Below the pieces are notes generated by a model that saw only the letters and a program-made list of their open reading frames with translations, did no database searches and had not been told where the DNA came from. From an uncultured Eubacteriales bacterium (GTDB lineage Bacteria; Bacillota; Clostridia; Oscillospirales; Acutalibacteraceae), in NCBI GenBank assembly GCA_948933715.1, contig CAQZPH010000037.1, positions 1-8,466 on the forward strand: a stretch of 8,466 nt of DNA, given 5' to 3'. Made by a program: the position numbers and the translations under genes. How positions within the stretch are numbered: position 1 is the stretch's first letter; each line of letters starts with the position of its first letter. Below, in pieces: positions 1 through 5,533 of the stretch.

Positions 1-329
1 TTAATGAACCTTGTTTTTTTATTTATAATTTTAATTCAAGCAACAACGTGTTTTTAGGCAGAAGATATTTTGGAGACTTTCAATTTTGTATAAATTATTT
101 TCCTAATAAAGGAAATGAAAAATCAGAATGTCATGAAGTGGGAGAAAGATTGTTTAAATGCCTAGAAGTTATAGAAGTTGATGGACATTTACAAAGAGGA
201 TGGAACATGAAATACGATATTATTGATTCTGTGCTGAATTTTTATGTTAACTATAAAACGTTTAATATAAGATCACAAAGTGATACTTACATGGAAGATA
301 TTAAAAATAATATTACGATTAAGAGGTGA
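1..329 (+). CDS. Phage tail terminator family protein, 5'-truncated by the window edge
   Basis: Probably caps the finished tail tube and forms part of the head-tail joint. The reading frame (first full codon at 3) is open to the left edge, giving 108 visible residues that begin NEPCFFIYNF. The GTG at 48 is therefore not the start: the residues before it (EPCFF...NSS) match the core of this family, where an E-P-x-F-F strand precedes the R-R/Y-F region and the F-P-N-K-G-N-E-K stretch. Further family-like features are ECHEVGERLF followed by a predicted strand, the VDGHLQRG turn and VLNFYVNY near the C-terminus. It lies just before a small unknown gene and the sheath gene, the usual place of this protein in PBSX-like clusters (xkdJ position). 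The stop TGA at 327-329 lies within the ribosome binding region of the next gene. The family call is from remembered sequence pattern and gene order; the missing N-terminus is certain. Confidence 0.8.
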   Translation, partial: NEPCFFIYNFNSSNNVFLGRRYFGDFQFCINYFPNKGNEKSECHEVGERLFKCLEVIEVDGHLQRGWNMKYDIIDSVLNFYVNYKTFNIRSQSDTYMEDIKNNITIKR

Positions 330-335
330 GGAGAG
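322..335 (+). promoter_or_regulatory. Ribosome binding site for the TTG start at 336
   Basis: AGAGGTG at 322-328 lies 7 bases before the TTG at 336, and a second purine run (GAGGAG) follows at 328-333. It overlaps the stop codon of the upstream tail terminator, so the two genes are probably translationally coupled. No ATG in this frame lies close to the site, which supports TTG as the start. Confidence 0.65.
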
Positions 336-557
336 TTGAAAAAAGACGCTGTAGGAGAAGTTAAAGAATCTACTGTAGTTGTTGAAGATAATGAAACAGA
401 AGTTGAAGTTAGGTTTACAAAAGAACAAATCATAAACAGTAAAATGTTTAGTTCTAGTAGAGATATTTTGACTGAATTGCTTGATGTGAAACAAAGATAT
501 AAAATTAGCGAGGTTAAAGACATTATTGATGTTTTTATGAAAAGGGAGGTCGTTTAA
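336..557 (+). CDS. Small conserved phage protein of unknown function, upstream of the sheath
   Basis: A 73-residue protein with a TTG start. Residues 1-26 are acidic and low in complexity (several V/E/D runs), so probably disordered. Residues 27-70 look like a compact helical domain: F-T-K-E-Q-I-I-N-S-K, then S-R-D-I-L-T-E-L-L, then Y-K-I-S-E-V-K-D-I-I-D-V-F-M-K. Small proteins with this pattern (F-x-K-E-Q-L-x-x-S, a D-x-L-x-x-L-L helix, a Y-x-x-x-E-V helix, a C-terminal F-M-K) recur directly before the sheath gene in PBSX-like Firmicute phages. I know of no assigned function. The stop TAA shares its last A with the sheath ATG (TAATG), indicating tight coupling. Position suggests a tail role, but this is inference only. 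Confidence 0.75.
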   Translation: MKKDAVGEVKESTVVVEDNETEVEVRFTKEQIINSKMFSSSRDILTELLDVKQRYKISEVKDIIDVFMKREVV

Positions 558-1858
558 TGGCTCTAGGTGGAGGAAGTTTTGTAACTCAAAATAAAGTTTT
601 ACCAGGAACATACATAAATTTTGTTTCTGTTTCTTCTGCTAGCCCTATTATATCAGAAAGAGGATTAGCGACAATGCCCCTAGAGTTAGATTGGGGTATT
701 GACAATGAAGTTTTTGAAGTTACTTATGATGACATGATGAAAAACTCAATTAAAATTTTTGGATATGACTATACTCATGAAAAGCTCAAAGGGTTAAGGG
801 ATTTATTTAAAAATATAAGAATTCTTTATTGCTATAAATTAACTAGTGATGGAATTAAAGCATCTAATGCTTTTGCTACTGCTAAATATTGTGGGATTCG
901 GGGCAATGATTTAAAAATAGTGATTAAAGTTAATATTGATGATACATCTAAATTTGATGTAGTAACAATGTTTGATGATTCAGTTGTTGATACTCAAATT
1001 GTAGCAGACAAAGAAGAGCTTGTATCTAATGATTATGTAGATTTTAAAGATAATCTAGTTTTAAATGCTACTGCTGGAGTGCCTTTAGTTGGAGGAAGTA
1101 ATGGAACAGTAAATGGAGCGTCCCACCAATCTTATTTAAATAAAATAGAGTCTTATAGTTTTAATGCTATGGGAGTTCTTACAACAGATGATACTATAAA
1201 ATCTTTATATTCAAATTTTTGTAGGCGGCTTAGGGATGAAGTAGGAAATAAATTTCAATTAGTTATACATGATTGTGCAGCTGATTATATGGGAGTTGTT
1301 AACGTAAAAAATAGAGTTTTAGGAGATATTGAATCTTCAATGGTTTACTTCACAACAGGATTAATTGCAGGGTGTGCGGTTAATAAATCAAACCAAAATA
1401 AAATTTATAAGGGGGAGTTTAAAGTAGATACAAATTACACTCAAAACCAATTAGCTGATTCTATTTTGTCAGGTGAGTTTGTTTATCATAAAGTTTTAGA
1501 TGATATAAGAGTTTTAGATGATATTAACTCTAAAGTTACTGTTACTTTAGAAGAAGATGAAAATTTTAAGGATAATCAGACAATAAGGCTTATCGATCAA
1601 ATAGCAATTGGTACTGCTTCAATATTTAATACTAAGTTTATGGGCAGTGTTCCTAATGATGAATCAGGTAGGATATCTTTTTGGTCTGCTATTGTGAAGT
1701 TGCATGAAGAACTTAAGGATATTAGAGCTATTGAGAATTTCTCCGATAAAGATATAACAATTTCTCAAGGCAATCATAAAAAGTCTATTGTTGTTAATAA
1801 TGCCGTTACGGTTATAAATACAATGACTAAATTATACATGTCGGTTAAAGTTGGGTAA
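557..1858 (+). CDS. xkdK: Phage tail sheath protein (XkdK-like)
   Basis: Forms the contractile outer cylinder around the tail tube; its contraction drives the tube into the target cell. It has 433 residues. The N-terminal part (about 12-50) carries the P-G-T-Y-I-N-F motif and the R-G-L-A-T-M-P-L segment typical of sheath proteins. The middle includes A-K-Y-x-G-x-x-G-N-D-L-K-I (about 109-121) and G-x-N-G (about 181-184). The C-terminal domain (about 325-433) has the V-L-D-D-I-N strand, the F-x-x-N-Q-x-I-R-x-I-D-Q helix and the final V-x-V-N-N-A-V-T-V-I-N-T-M strand, the region that links neighbouring subunits. The ATG at 557 is preceded by GGAGGT at 545-550. The length suggests a simple sheath without a large inserted surface domain. 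The tube gene follows directly, as expected. The family call is very secure. Confidence 0.95.
   Translation: MALGGGSFVTQNKVLPGTYINFVSVSSASPIISERGLATMPLELDWGIDNEVFEVTYDDMMKNSIKIFGYDYTHEKLKGLRDLFKNIRILYCYKLTSDGIKASNAFATAKYCGIRGNDLKIVIKVNIDDTSKFDVVTMFDDSVVDTQIVADKEELVSNDYVDFKDNLVLNATAGVPLVGGSNGTVNGASHQSYLNKIESYSFNAMGVLTTDDTIKSLYSNFCRRLRDEVGNKFQLVIHDCAADYMGVVNVKNRVLGDIESSMVYFTTGLIAGCAVNKSNQNKIYKGEFKVDTNYTQNQLADSILSGEFVYHKVLDDIRVLDDINSKVTVTLEEDENFKDNQTIRLIDQIAIGTASIFNTKFMGSVPNDESGRISFWSAIVKLHEELKDIRAIENFSDKDITISQGNHKKSIVVNNAVTVINTMTKLYMSVKVG
1492..1524 (+). repeat. Short in-frame tandem repeat in the sheath gene
   Basis: The 15-base word AGTTTTAGATGATAT occurs at 1492-1506 and again at 1510-1524, an 18-base period. 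It encodes V-L-D-D-I-R-V-L-D-D-I (residues 313-323). It lies at the entrance to the C-terminal sheath domain and is probably a small local duplication or a coincidence of codon choice. Confidence 0.7.
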
Positions 1859-1872
1859 AAGGGGGAGTTGAA

Positions 1873-2346
1873 ATGAGTAATATAACAATGCATGCAAGAA
1901 ATGCAATAACTGCATCACTCGCTGAATGCTACGTAACAATTGAAGGTAATAGATATAATTTTATGCAAGCTATTAACCTTGAAGCAAATTTTGAAAAGAC
2001 TAAGACCAAAGTACCTATTTTAGGTAAAACTGGAAAAGGTAATAAAAGTACTGGATTTGAAGGTACAGGGTCGGCAACTTTTCATTACAATAGTTCAATT
2101 TTCAGAAAGTTAATGGAGAGATATCAAGATACAGGAGAAGACATTTATTTTGATATTCAAATTACAAATGAAGATCCTACTAGTACTGTTGGACGTCAAA
2201 CTGTAGTTTTATATGATTGCAACATAGATGGTGGAATATTAGCAAAGTTTGATGCAGATGGAGAATACCTAGATGAAAGCATGGATTTTACGTTTGAAAG
2301 ATTTAAAATACCAGAAGAGTTTAAAACGATAGAAGGGATGATTTAA
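1873..2346 (+). CDS. xkdM: Phage tail tube protein (XkdM-like)
   Basis: Polymerises into the inner tube through which DNA (or, in a tailocin, nothing but ions) passes. It has 157 residues, close to the roughly 150 of the XkdM family. Typical features are an early G-N-R-Y-N-F-M-Q-A strand (about 25-33), the L-G-K-T-G-K-G-N-K segment (about 50-58), the G-x-G-S-A-T-F-H-Y-N strand (about 64-73), a short helix F-R-K-L-M-E-R-Y, then V-V-L-Y-D-C-N-I-D-G-G-I-L-A-K-F-D (about 111-127) and a C-terminal D-F-T-F-E-R-F strand. The start ATG has GGGGGAG at 1861-1867, five bases upstream. It lies between sheath and chaperone genes, the standard order. Strong ribosome binding fits a product made in many copies. 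Confidence 0.93.
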   Translation: MSNITMHARNAITASLAECYVTIEGNRYNFMQAINLEANFEKTKTKVPILGKTGKGNKSTGFEGTGSATFHYNSSIFRKLMERYQDTGEDIYFDIQITNEDPTSTVGRQTVVLYDCNIDGGILAKFDADGEYLDESMDFTFERFKIPEEFKTIEGMI

Positions 2347-2347
2347 T

Positions 2348-2779
2348 ATGTCTAAATTTAGCTGCTTTATGAAGCAAAGCAAAATCCTCAAGGAAAATAC
2401 AACATATGCTCCTACTAAATCCTTATTGGATGAACACGGAGAACCAGTCAAATTTACTATTAGAGCTTTAACTACTAAGGAAAATGAAAAAATTAAAGAG
2501 GTTTGTACTATAGATGTTCCTGTAAAGGGTAAACCAAATGTTTTTAGACAAAGATTAGATTCTAATAAATACATATCAAAAATTATTTGTGCTTGTGTAA
2601 TAGAGCCAAATTTATTAGATAAAGATTTACAGGATTCATACGGAGTGTATACTCCAGAAGAATTAATCCAGGAAATGATTGATGATCCAGCGGAATATCA
2701 AAAGCTTGCTTGGTTTGTACAAGATTACAATGGGTTTGATATAGATTTAAATGAAAAGGTAGAAGAAGCAAAAAACTAA
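2348..2779 (+). CDS. xkdN: Phage tail assembly chaperone, short form (XkdN-like)
   Basis: Binds the tape measure and helps the tube assemble around it; not expected in the mature tail. The zero-frame product is 143 residues. Family features are the early helical F-M-K-Q-S-K-I segment, P-T-K-S-L-L-D-E-H-G-E-P-V (about 22-34) followed by F-T-I-R-A-L-T-T-K-E-N-E (about 36-47), F-R-Q-R-L-D-S-N-K-Y-I (about 66-76) and the acidic, helical C-terminal half with P-E-E-L-I-Q-E-M (about 102-109). It starts at an ATG one base after the tube gene stop, with AGAAGGG at 2331-2337. The last three codons before the stop form a slippery A AAA AAC, so a fraction of ribosomes probably continue in the -1 frame (separate entry). 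It plays the part of G in the lambda G/GT pair. Confidence 0.9.
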   Translation: MSKFSCFMKQSKILKENTTYAPTKSLLDEHGEPVKFTIRALTTKENEKIKEVCTIDVPVKGKPNVFRQRLDSNKYISKIICACVIEPNLLDKDLQDSYGVYTPEELIQEMIDDPAEYQKLAWFVQDYNGFDIDLNEKVEEAKN

Positions 2780-2967
2780 TATTAGGAGGGGATGGAGAAG
2801 CAAATTATGCTTACTATGCCCTTCTGAAACTTAAGATCCTTCCTTCTGTATTTTTAGATATGGATGATAATGAAAAAGCTTTTGTTATTGCTTGTATAGA
2901 CATTAAGGTTGATAGCGAGAAAAAAGAGCGGAAAAAAATAGAAAGTCAAACTAAAAAGAGAAGATAA
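2348..2967 (+). CDS. Tail assembly chaperone, long form made by -1 programmed frameshift
   Basis: The predicted fusion reads 2348-2776, slips back one base, then reads from 2776 to the stop TAA at 2965-2967. This gives 143 + 63 = 206 residues. The added part begins L-I-L-G-G-D-G-E-A-N-Y-A-Y-Y-A-L-L-K and continues through L-P-S-V-F-L-D-M and E-K-A-F-V-I-A-C-I-D-I-K to a lysine-rich tail ending K-K-R-R. This pattern (G-x-x-A-N-Y-A-Y-Y-A-L, then L-P-S, then E-K-A-F-x-I-A and a charged helix) is, from my knowledge of the family, that of the downstream reading frame of XkdN-type chaperones. The -1 frame has no good start codon of its own near 2780, so frameshifting explains it better than independent initiation. 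The long form would act like lambda GT, joining the tape measure to tube subunits. The frame and stop are seen directly; the slippage is inferred. Confidence 0.85.
2770..2776 (+). promoter_or_regulatory. -1 ribosomal frameshift slippery heptamer A AAA AAC
   Basis: In the zero frame the codons are GCA AAA AAC TAA, so the heptamer has the classic X XXY YYZ register, with the stop codon directly after it. Both tRNAs can re-pair after a one-base slip (AAA on AAA; AAC-reading tRNA on AAA with a third-position mismatch). An AAAGG-like purine run at 2755-2759 lies about 10 bases upstream, a spacing at which Shine-Dalgarno-like sites can stimulate -1 slippage. Confidence 0.85.
2784..2845 (+). promoter_or_regulatory. 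Candidate frameshift-stimulating RNA stem downstream of the slippery site
   Basis: By eye, bases 2784-2793 (AGGAGGGGAT) can pair with 2836-2845 (ATCCTTCCTT): six Watson-Crick pairs, three G-U pairs and one A-C mismatch. The stem would begin 7 bases after the heptamer, within the usual spacer range. A smaller hairpin, AAGCA at 2798-2802 with TGCTT at 2808-2812 and a 5-base loop, lies inside it; AGAAG 2796-2800 with CTTCT 2821-2825 is a competing option. No folding energy was computed, so this is a hypothesis. Confidence 0.35.
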
Positions 2968-2980
2968 CTAAAATTAAATT

Positions 2981-2990
2981 GAAGGGGGAG
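2981..2990 (+). promoter_or_regulatory. Ribosome binding site for the TTG start of the tape measure gene
   Basis: GAAGGGGGAG ends 5 bases before the TTG at 2996. The encoded N-terminus L-Q-T-S-I-E-L-H-D-N-F matches the usual beginning of this tape measure family, so the TTG start is well supported despite its rarity. Confidence 0.8.
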
Positions 2991-2995
2991 ATATA

Positions 2996-5533
2996 TTGTT
3001 ACAAACTTCAATAGAGTTGCATGATAATTTTAGTGTTACCCTACATAATGTTATTGAGTCCGTAAACTTAAGTGTTAAAGCTATGGAGTCATTAAATAAA
3101 AGTGTTAATGACCCATTAGATGCTCAAAAATTTAATAATATACGTGATAGTTTAAATCAGGCTACGATAGATGCTCAAGCATTGGATAATGCTTTTAAAC
3201 AAATTAGATCCACACATATAGATCCTCCTAAGTTTGGTGATATCAATTGGGTATCACCTAATTTTGAGGTTTTTACTAATTCGGGGATTAAAAGATTTAA
3301 CTCAGAATTAGCAAGTGCTAGTAGTTTATTGTCTCAAATGCATGAACAGCAACACCGATTATCAAGTACTGCAGCTCAGATGGATATATTACCAGATAAT
3401 ATGATTTCTGATATTACGTCTGTGCAATCAAGAATTGATGGTATTAAGAGTAAAATAGTTGCGTTAAATAAGATACCTTTTTGGAAAGTTAATGAATCAA
3501 CTAATCCCCAATTAGAAACGTTAAGAAGTAAGCTTGCGGAGATATTATCAGAGCAACAATCCCTCAATGATGCAGTAAGTGATATGGATTTTGATTCTGC
3601 AAATAAGTCATACATGCGATTATCAAACACGATGAATGGTACTGAGCAATATATCCGAGATAACATAGATGGTCAGGATAAGTTCAATCGAAAAATCCAA
3701 GATGGGCAGAATCATTTTAGTAAATTAACAGGATTGATTAAAGGGGCAGTAGGAGCGTATTTGGGGATTCAAGGTATAAAAAATACCTTGAATATATCAG
3801 ATACATTAACTTCTACTACTGCAAGACTTAATCTGATGAATGATGGGCGACAAGACATAGAAACATTGCAAAATATGATTTATGCTTCAGCGGAACGTTC
3901 CAGGGGAGCTTTTCAAGAAACGGCTGATGCGGTATCTAAACTAGGTCTTATGGCTGGAGATGCATTTAATTCATCAGCAGAAATAATAGCATTTACTGAG
4001 CAGCTTAATAAACAATTCACTATTGCGGGGACTGAAGCATCTGGAATTTCAGCGGCAATGCTCCAATTGACTCAGGCAATGGGTTCTGGAGTTTTAAGGG
4101 GCGAGGAGTTTAACAGTATTTTGGAGCAAGCTCCTAATATTATAGCTACCATCGCTGATTATATGGGGGTTGCCAAAGGTGAACTCAAGGCATTAGCTGG
4201 AGAGGGTAAAGTAACTGCAAATATTGTTAAAAATGCCTTGCTATCAGTTGAGTCAATAGCAAAAACTAATGCTCAGTTTGAGTCAATGCCTAAGACATTT
4301 GCTCAGATAGGCACATCCATTAAAAATACAGCTTTAATGGCTTTTAAACCCATACAAGAAAGACTTAGTCAATTAGCTAACAGTGATGCTTTTACTTCTT
4401 TAGTTAATTCCATCAACATGGCTATTATAGCAGTATCCAATTCTTTAGTTTGGATATATGATTTAATAGCCCCTATTGGTCAATTTATAGTTGATAATTG
4501 GTCTATAATTAGTCCACTGGTATATGGAGTTGCTATAGCCCTGGGTATACTTGCAGGATCATTAATTGCATATAAATTGGCGACGATAGCTAGTACTATC
4601 GCACAATGGGCATTAAATTCTGCTATTTTAGCCTGCCCTATAACTTGGATAATCTTAGCCATAATTGGTGTAATAGTTGTTATATTTATGGCAGCTAATG
4701 CTATAGCTGAATTTACAGGATTAGCAAGTAATGGATTTGCTCTTATTTGTGGTGGAATAAACGTAGCCATACAATTTTTCTTAAATTTATTTAAAACTGT
4801 TCTTAATATTGGTTTGGGTATCAGTAATGTTGTATTTGCTTTGGGTCATAATATTCAAACCGCTTTTGGTAATTCGATTGCAAATGTGCAGTCGTTTTTT
4901 TACAATTTATTGTCTACTGCACTAAATGTAATTGCTAGTATTGCCGAGCAGCTAAATAAGCTACCATTTATCAGCTTTGATTTTTCAGGTATAACCTCTC
5001 AGGCTAATGATTATGCGAACAAAGCCGCTGCTTTGCAAGCGAATAAAGGTGAGTATAAATCATTAACAGATGCGTTTAATAGTGGCTTTAACACATTTGA
5101 GACTTTTAAGGACGGATGGGATTCAGATGCGTTTAATAGTGGATCTGCTTGGGGTGACTCCGTTACTAATAAATTATCGGGATTATTAAATGGATTTAAT
5201 AATCCAGTATTAAACACTGATGGTTTAAACATTCCGGATATTGGAGGTATAGAAAATAGTCTTGATAATATAGGGCAAGGTGTAGGAGATACCGCAGGCA
5301 ACACCGGATCAATTAAAGATTTATTAGATGTTTCATCAGAAGATTTAAAATATCTAAGGGATTTGGCTGAGAGAGATGTTATAAATAGATTTACCACCGC
5401 TGAAATTAAAGTTAATATGGGTGGTATTACAAATAACGTAAATAGCAGTATGGATTTAGATGGTATAATTGATAAATTAACAACGGGAGTCAATGAAGCT
5501 ATGGAAAGAGCTGCGGAGGGAGTGCATGTATAG
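2996..5533 (+). CDS. xkdO: Phage tail tape measure protein (XkdO-like)
   Basis: Sets tail length: tube subunits assemble along this extended protein, which is later released during infection. It has 845 residues from a TTG start. Residues about 1-40 match the family opening (S-I-E-L-H-D-N-F, then N-V-I-E-S-V-N-L-S-V-K-A-M-E). Residues 40-240 are mostly polar helix, likely coiled coil. Residues about 246-420 form the conserved tape measure N-terminal domain, with G-L-M-A-G-D-A-F, Q-L-T-Q-A-M-G-S-G-V-L-R-G-E-E-F and E-Q-A-P-N. Hydrophobic, probably membrane-inserting segments lie at about 477-499, 504-532, 547-572 and 580-616. The C-terminal part is Gly/Asn-rich and contains a repeated D-A-F-N-S-G. 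It is shorter than PBSX XkdO (about 1,300 residues as I recall), suggesting a tail of roughly 125 nm at about 0.15 nm per residue. Its end overlaps the next gene by 8 bases. Confidence 0.93.
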   Translation: MLQTSIELHDNFSVTLHNVIESVNLSVKAMESLNKSVNDPLDAQKFNNIRDSLNQATIDAQALDNAFKQIRSTHIDPPKFGDINWVSPNFEVFTNSGIKRFNSELASASSLLSQMHEQQHRLSSTAAQMDILPDNMISDITSVQSRIDGIKSKIVALNKIPFWKVNESTNPQLETLRSKLAEILSEQQSLNDAVSDMDFDSANKSYMRLSNTMNGTEQYIRDNIDGQDKFNRKIQDGQNHFSKLTGLIKGAVGAYLGIQGIKNTLNISDTLTSTTARLNLMNDGRQDIETLQNMIYASAERSRGAFQETADAVSKLGLMAGDAFNSSAEIIAFTEQLNKQFTIAGTEASGISAAMLQLTQAMGSGVLRGEEFNSILEQAPNIIATIADYMGVAKGELKALAGEGKVTANIVKNALLSVESIAKTNAQFESMPKTFAQIGTSIKNTALMAFKPIQERLSQLANSDAFTSLVNSINMAIIAVSNSLVWIYDLIAPIGQFIVDNWSIISPLVYGVAIALGILAGSLIAYKLATIASTIAQWALNSAILACPITWIILAIIGVIVVIFMAANAIAEFTGLASNGFALICGGINVAIQFFLNLFKTVLNIGLGISNVVFALGHNIQTAFGNSIANVQSFFYNLLSTALNVIASIAEQLNKLPFISFDFSGITSQANDYANKAAALQANKGEYKSLTDAFNSGFNTFETFKDGWDSDAFNSGSAWGDSVTNKLSGLLNGFNNPVLNTDGLNIPDIGGIENSLDNIGQGVGDTAGNTGSIKDLLDVSSEDLKYLRDLAERDVINRFTTAEIKVNMGGITNNVNSSMDLDGIIDKLTTGVNEAMERAAEGVHV
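5067..5142 (+). repeat. 19-base direct repeat inside the tape measure gene
   Basis: CAGATGCGTTTAATAGTGG occurs exactly at 5067-5085 and 5124-5142. The offset is 57 bases, 19 codons, so the frame is kept and D-A-F-N-S-G appears at residues 692-697 and 711-716. Identity at the DNA level, including silent positions, suggests a fairly recent internal duplication; the sequence between the copies is not repeated. Confidence 0.85.
5515..5522 (+). promoter_or_regulatory. Ribosome binding site that decides the start at 5526
   Basis: GGAGGGAG lies just before the ATG at 5526, inside the end of the tape measure gene. The frame is open back to an ATG at 5493, but that codon lacks a comparable site and its extra 11 residues (M-K-L-W-K-E-L-R-R-E-C) overlap the tape measure gene in another frame. 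Starting at 5526 gives M-Y-S-F-Y-L-D-R-I-L-L-P-V-A-P, the usual opening of this family. Confidence 0.8.

Noticed and set aside
10..40. AT-rich stretch at the left edge, considered as a promoter or terminator T run
   Set aside because: The T run is within the open reading frame of the tail terminator protein and encodes conserved Phe residues; no -35/-10 pair or stem is seen.
273..611. Minus-strand frames opposite the small protein and the sheath start
   Set aside because: They are Phe/Leu/Ser-rich shadows of AT-rich coding sequence with no recognisable domain and no initiation signal.
2784..2791. AGGAGGGG considered as the tape measure gene's ribosome binding site
   Set aside because: It is over 200 bases upstream of the tape measure start, which has its own strong site at 2981-2990.
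2780..2995. Independent small gene in the gap between chaperone and tape measure, using the AGGAGGGG at 2784-2791
   Set aside because: No ATG, GTG or TTG lies at a suitable distance in the open frame; the nearest in-frame ATG is at 2860. The -1 frameshift explains the coding potential better.
4584..4601. Inverted repeat CGATAG ... CTATCG with a 6-base loop, considered as a terminator
   Set aside because: It is within coding sequence, has only six pairs and no following T run.
4480..4770. Minus-strand frame of 96 codons rich in Ala and Ile
   Set aside because: It is the antisense of the hydrophobic segments of the tape measure protein; its composition is explained by that alone.
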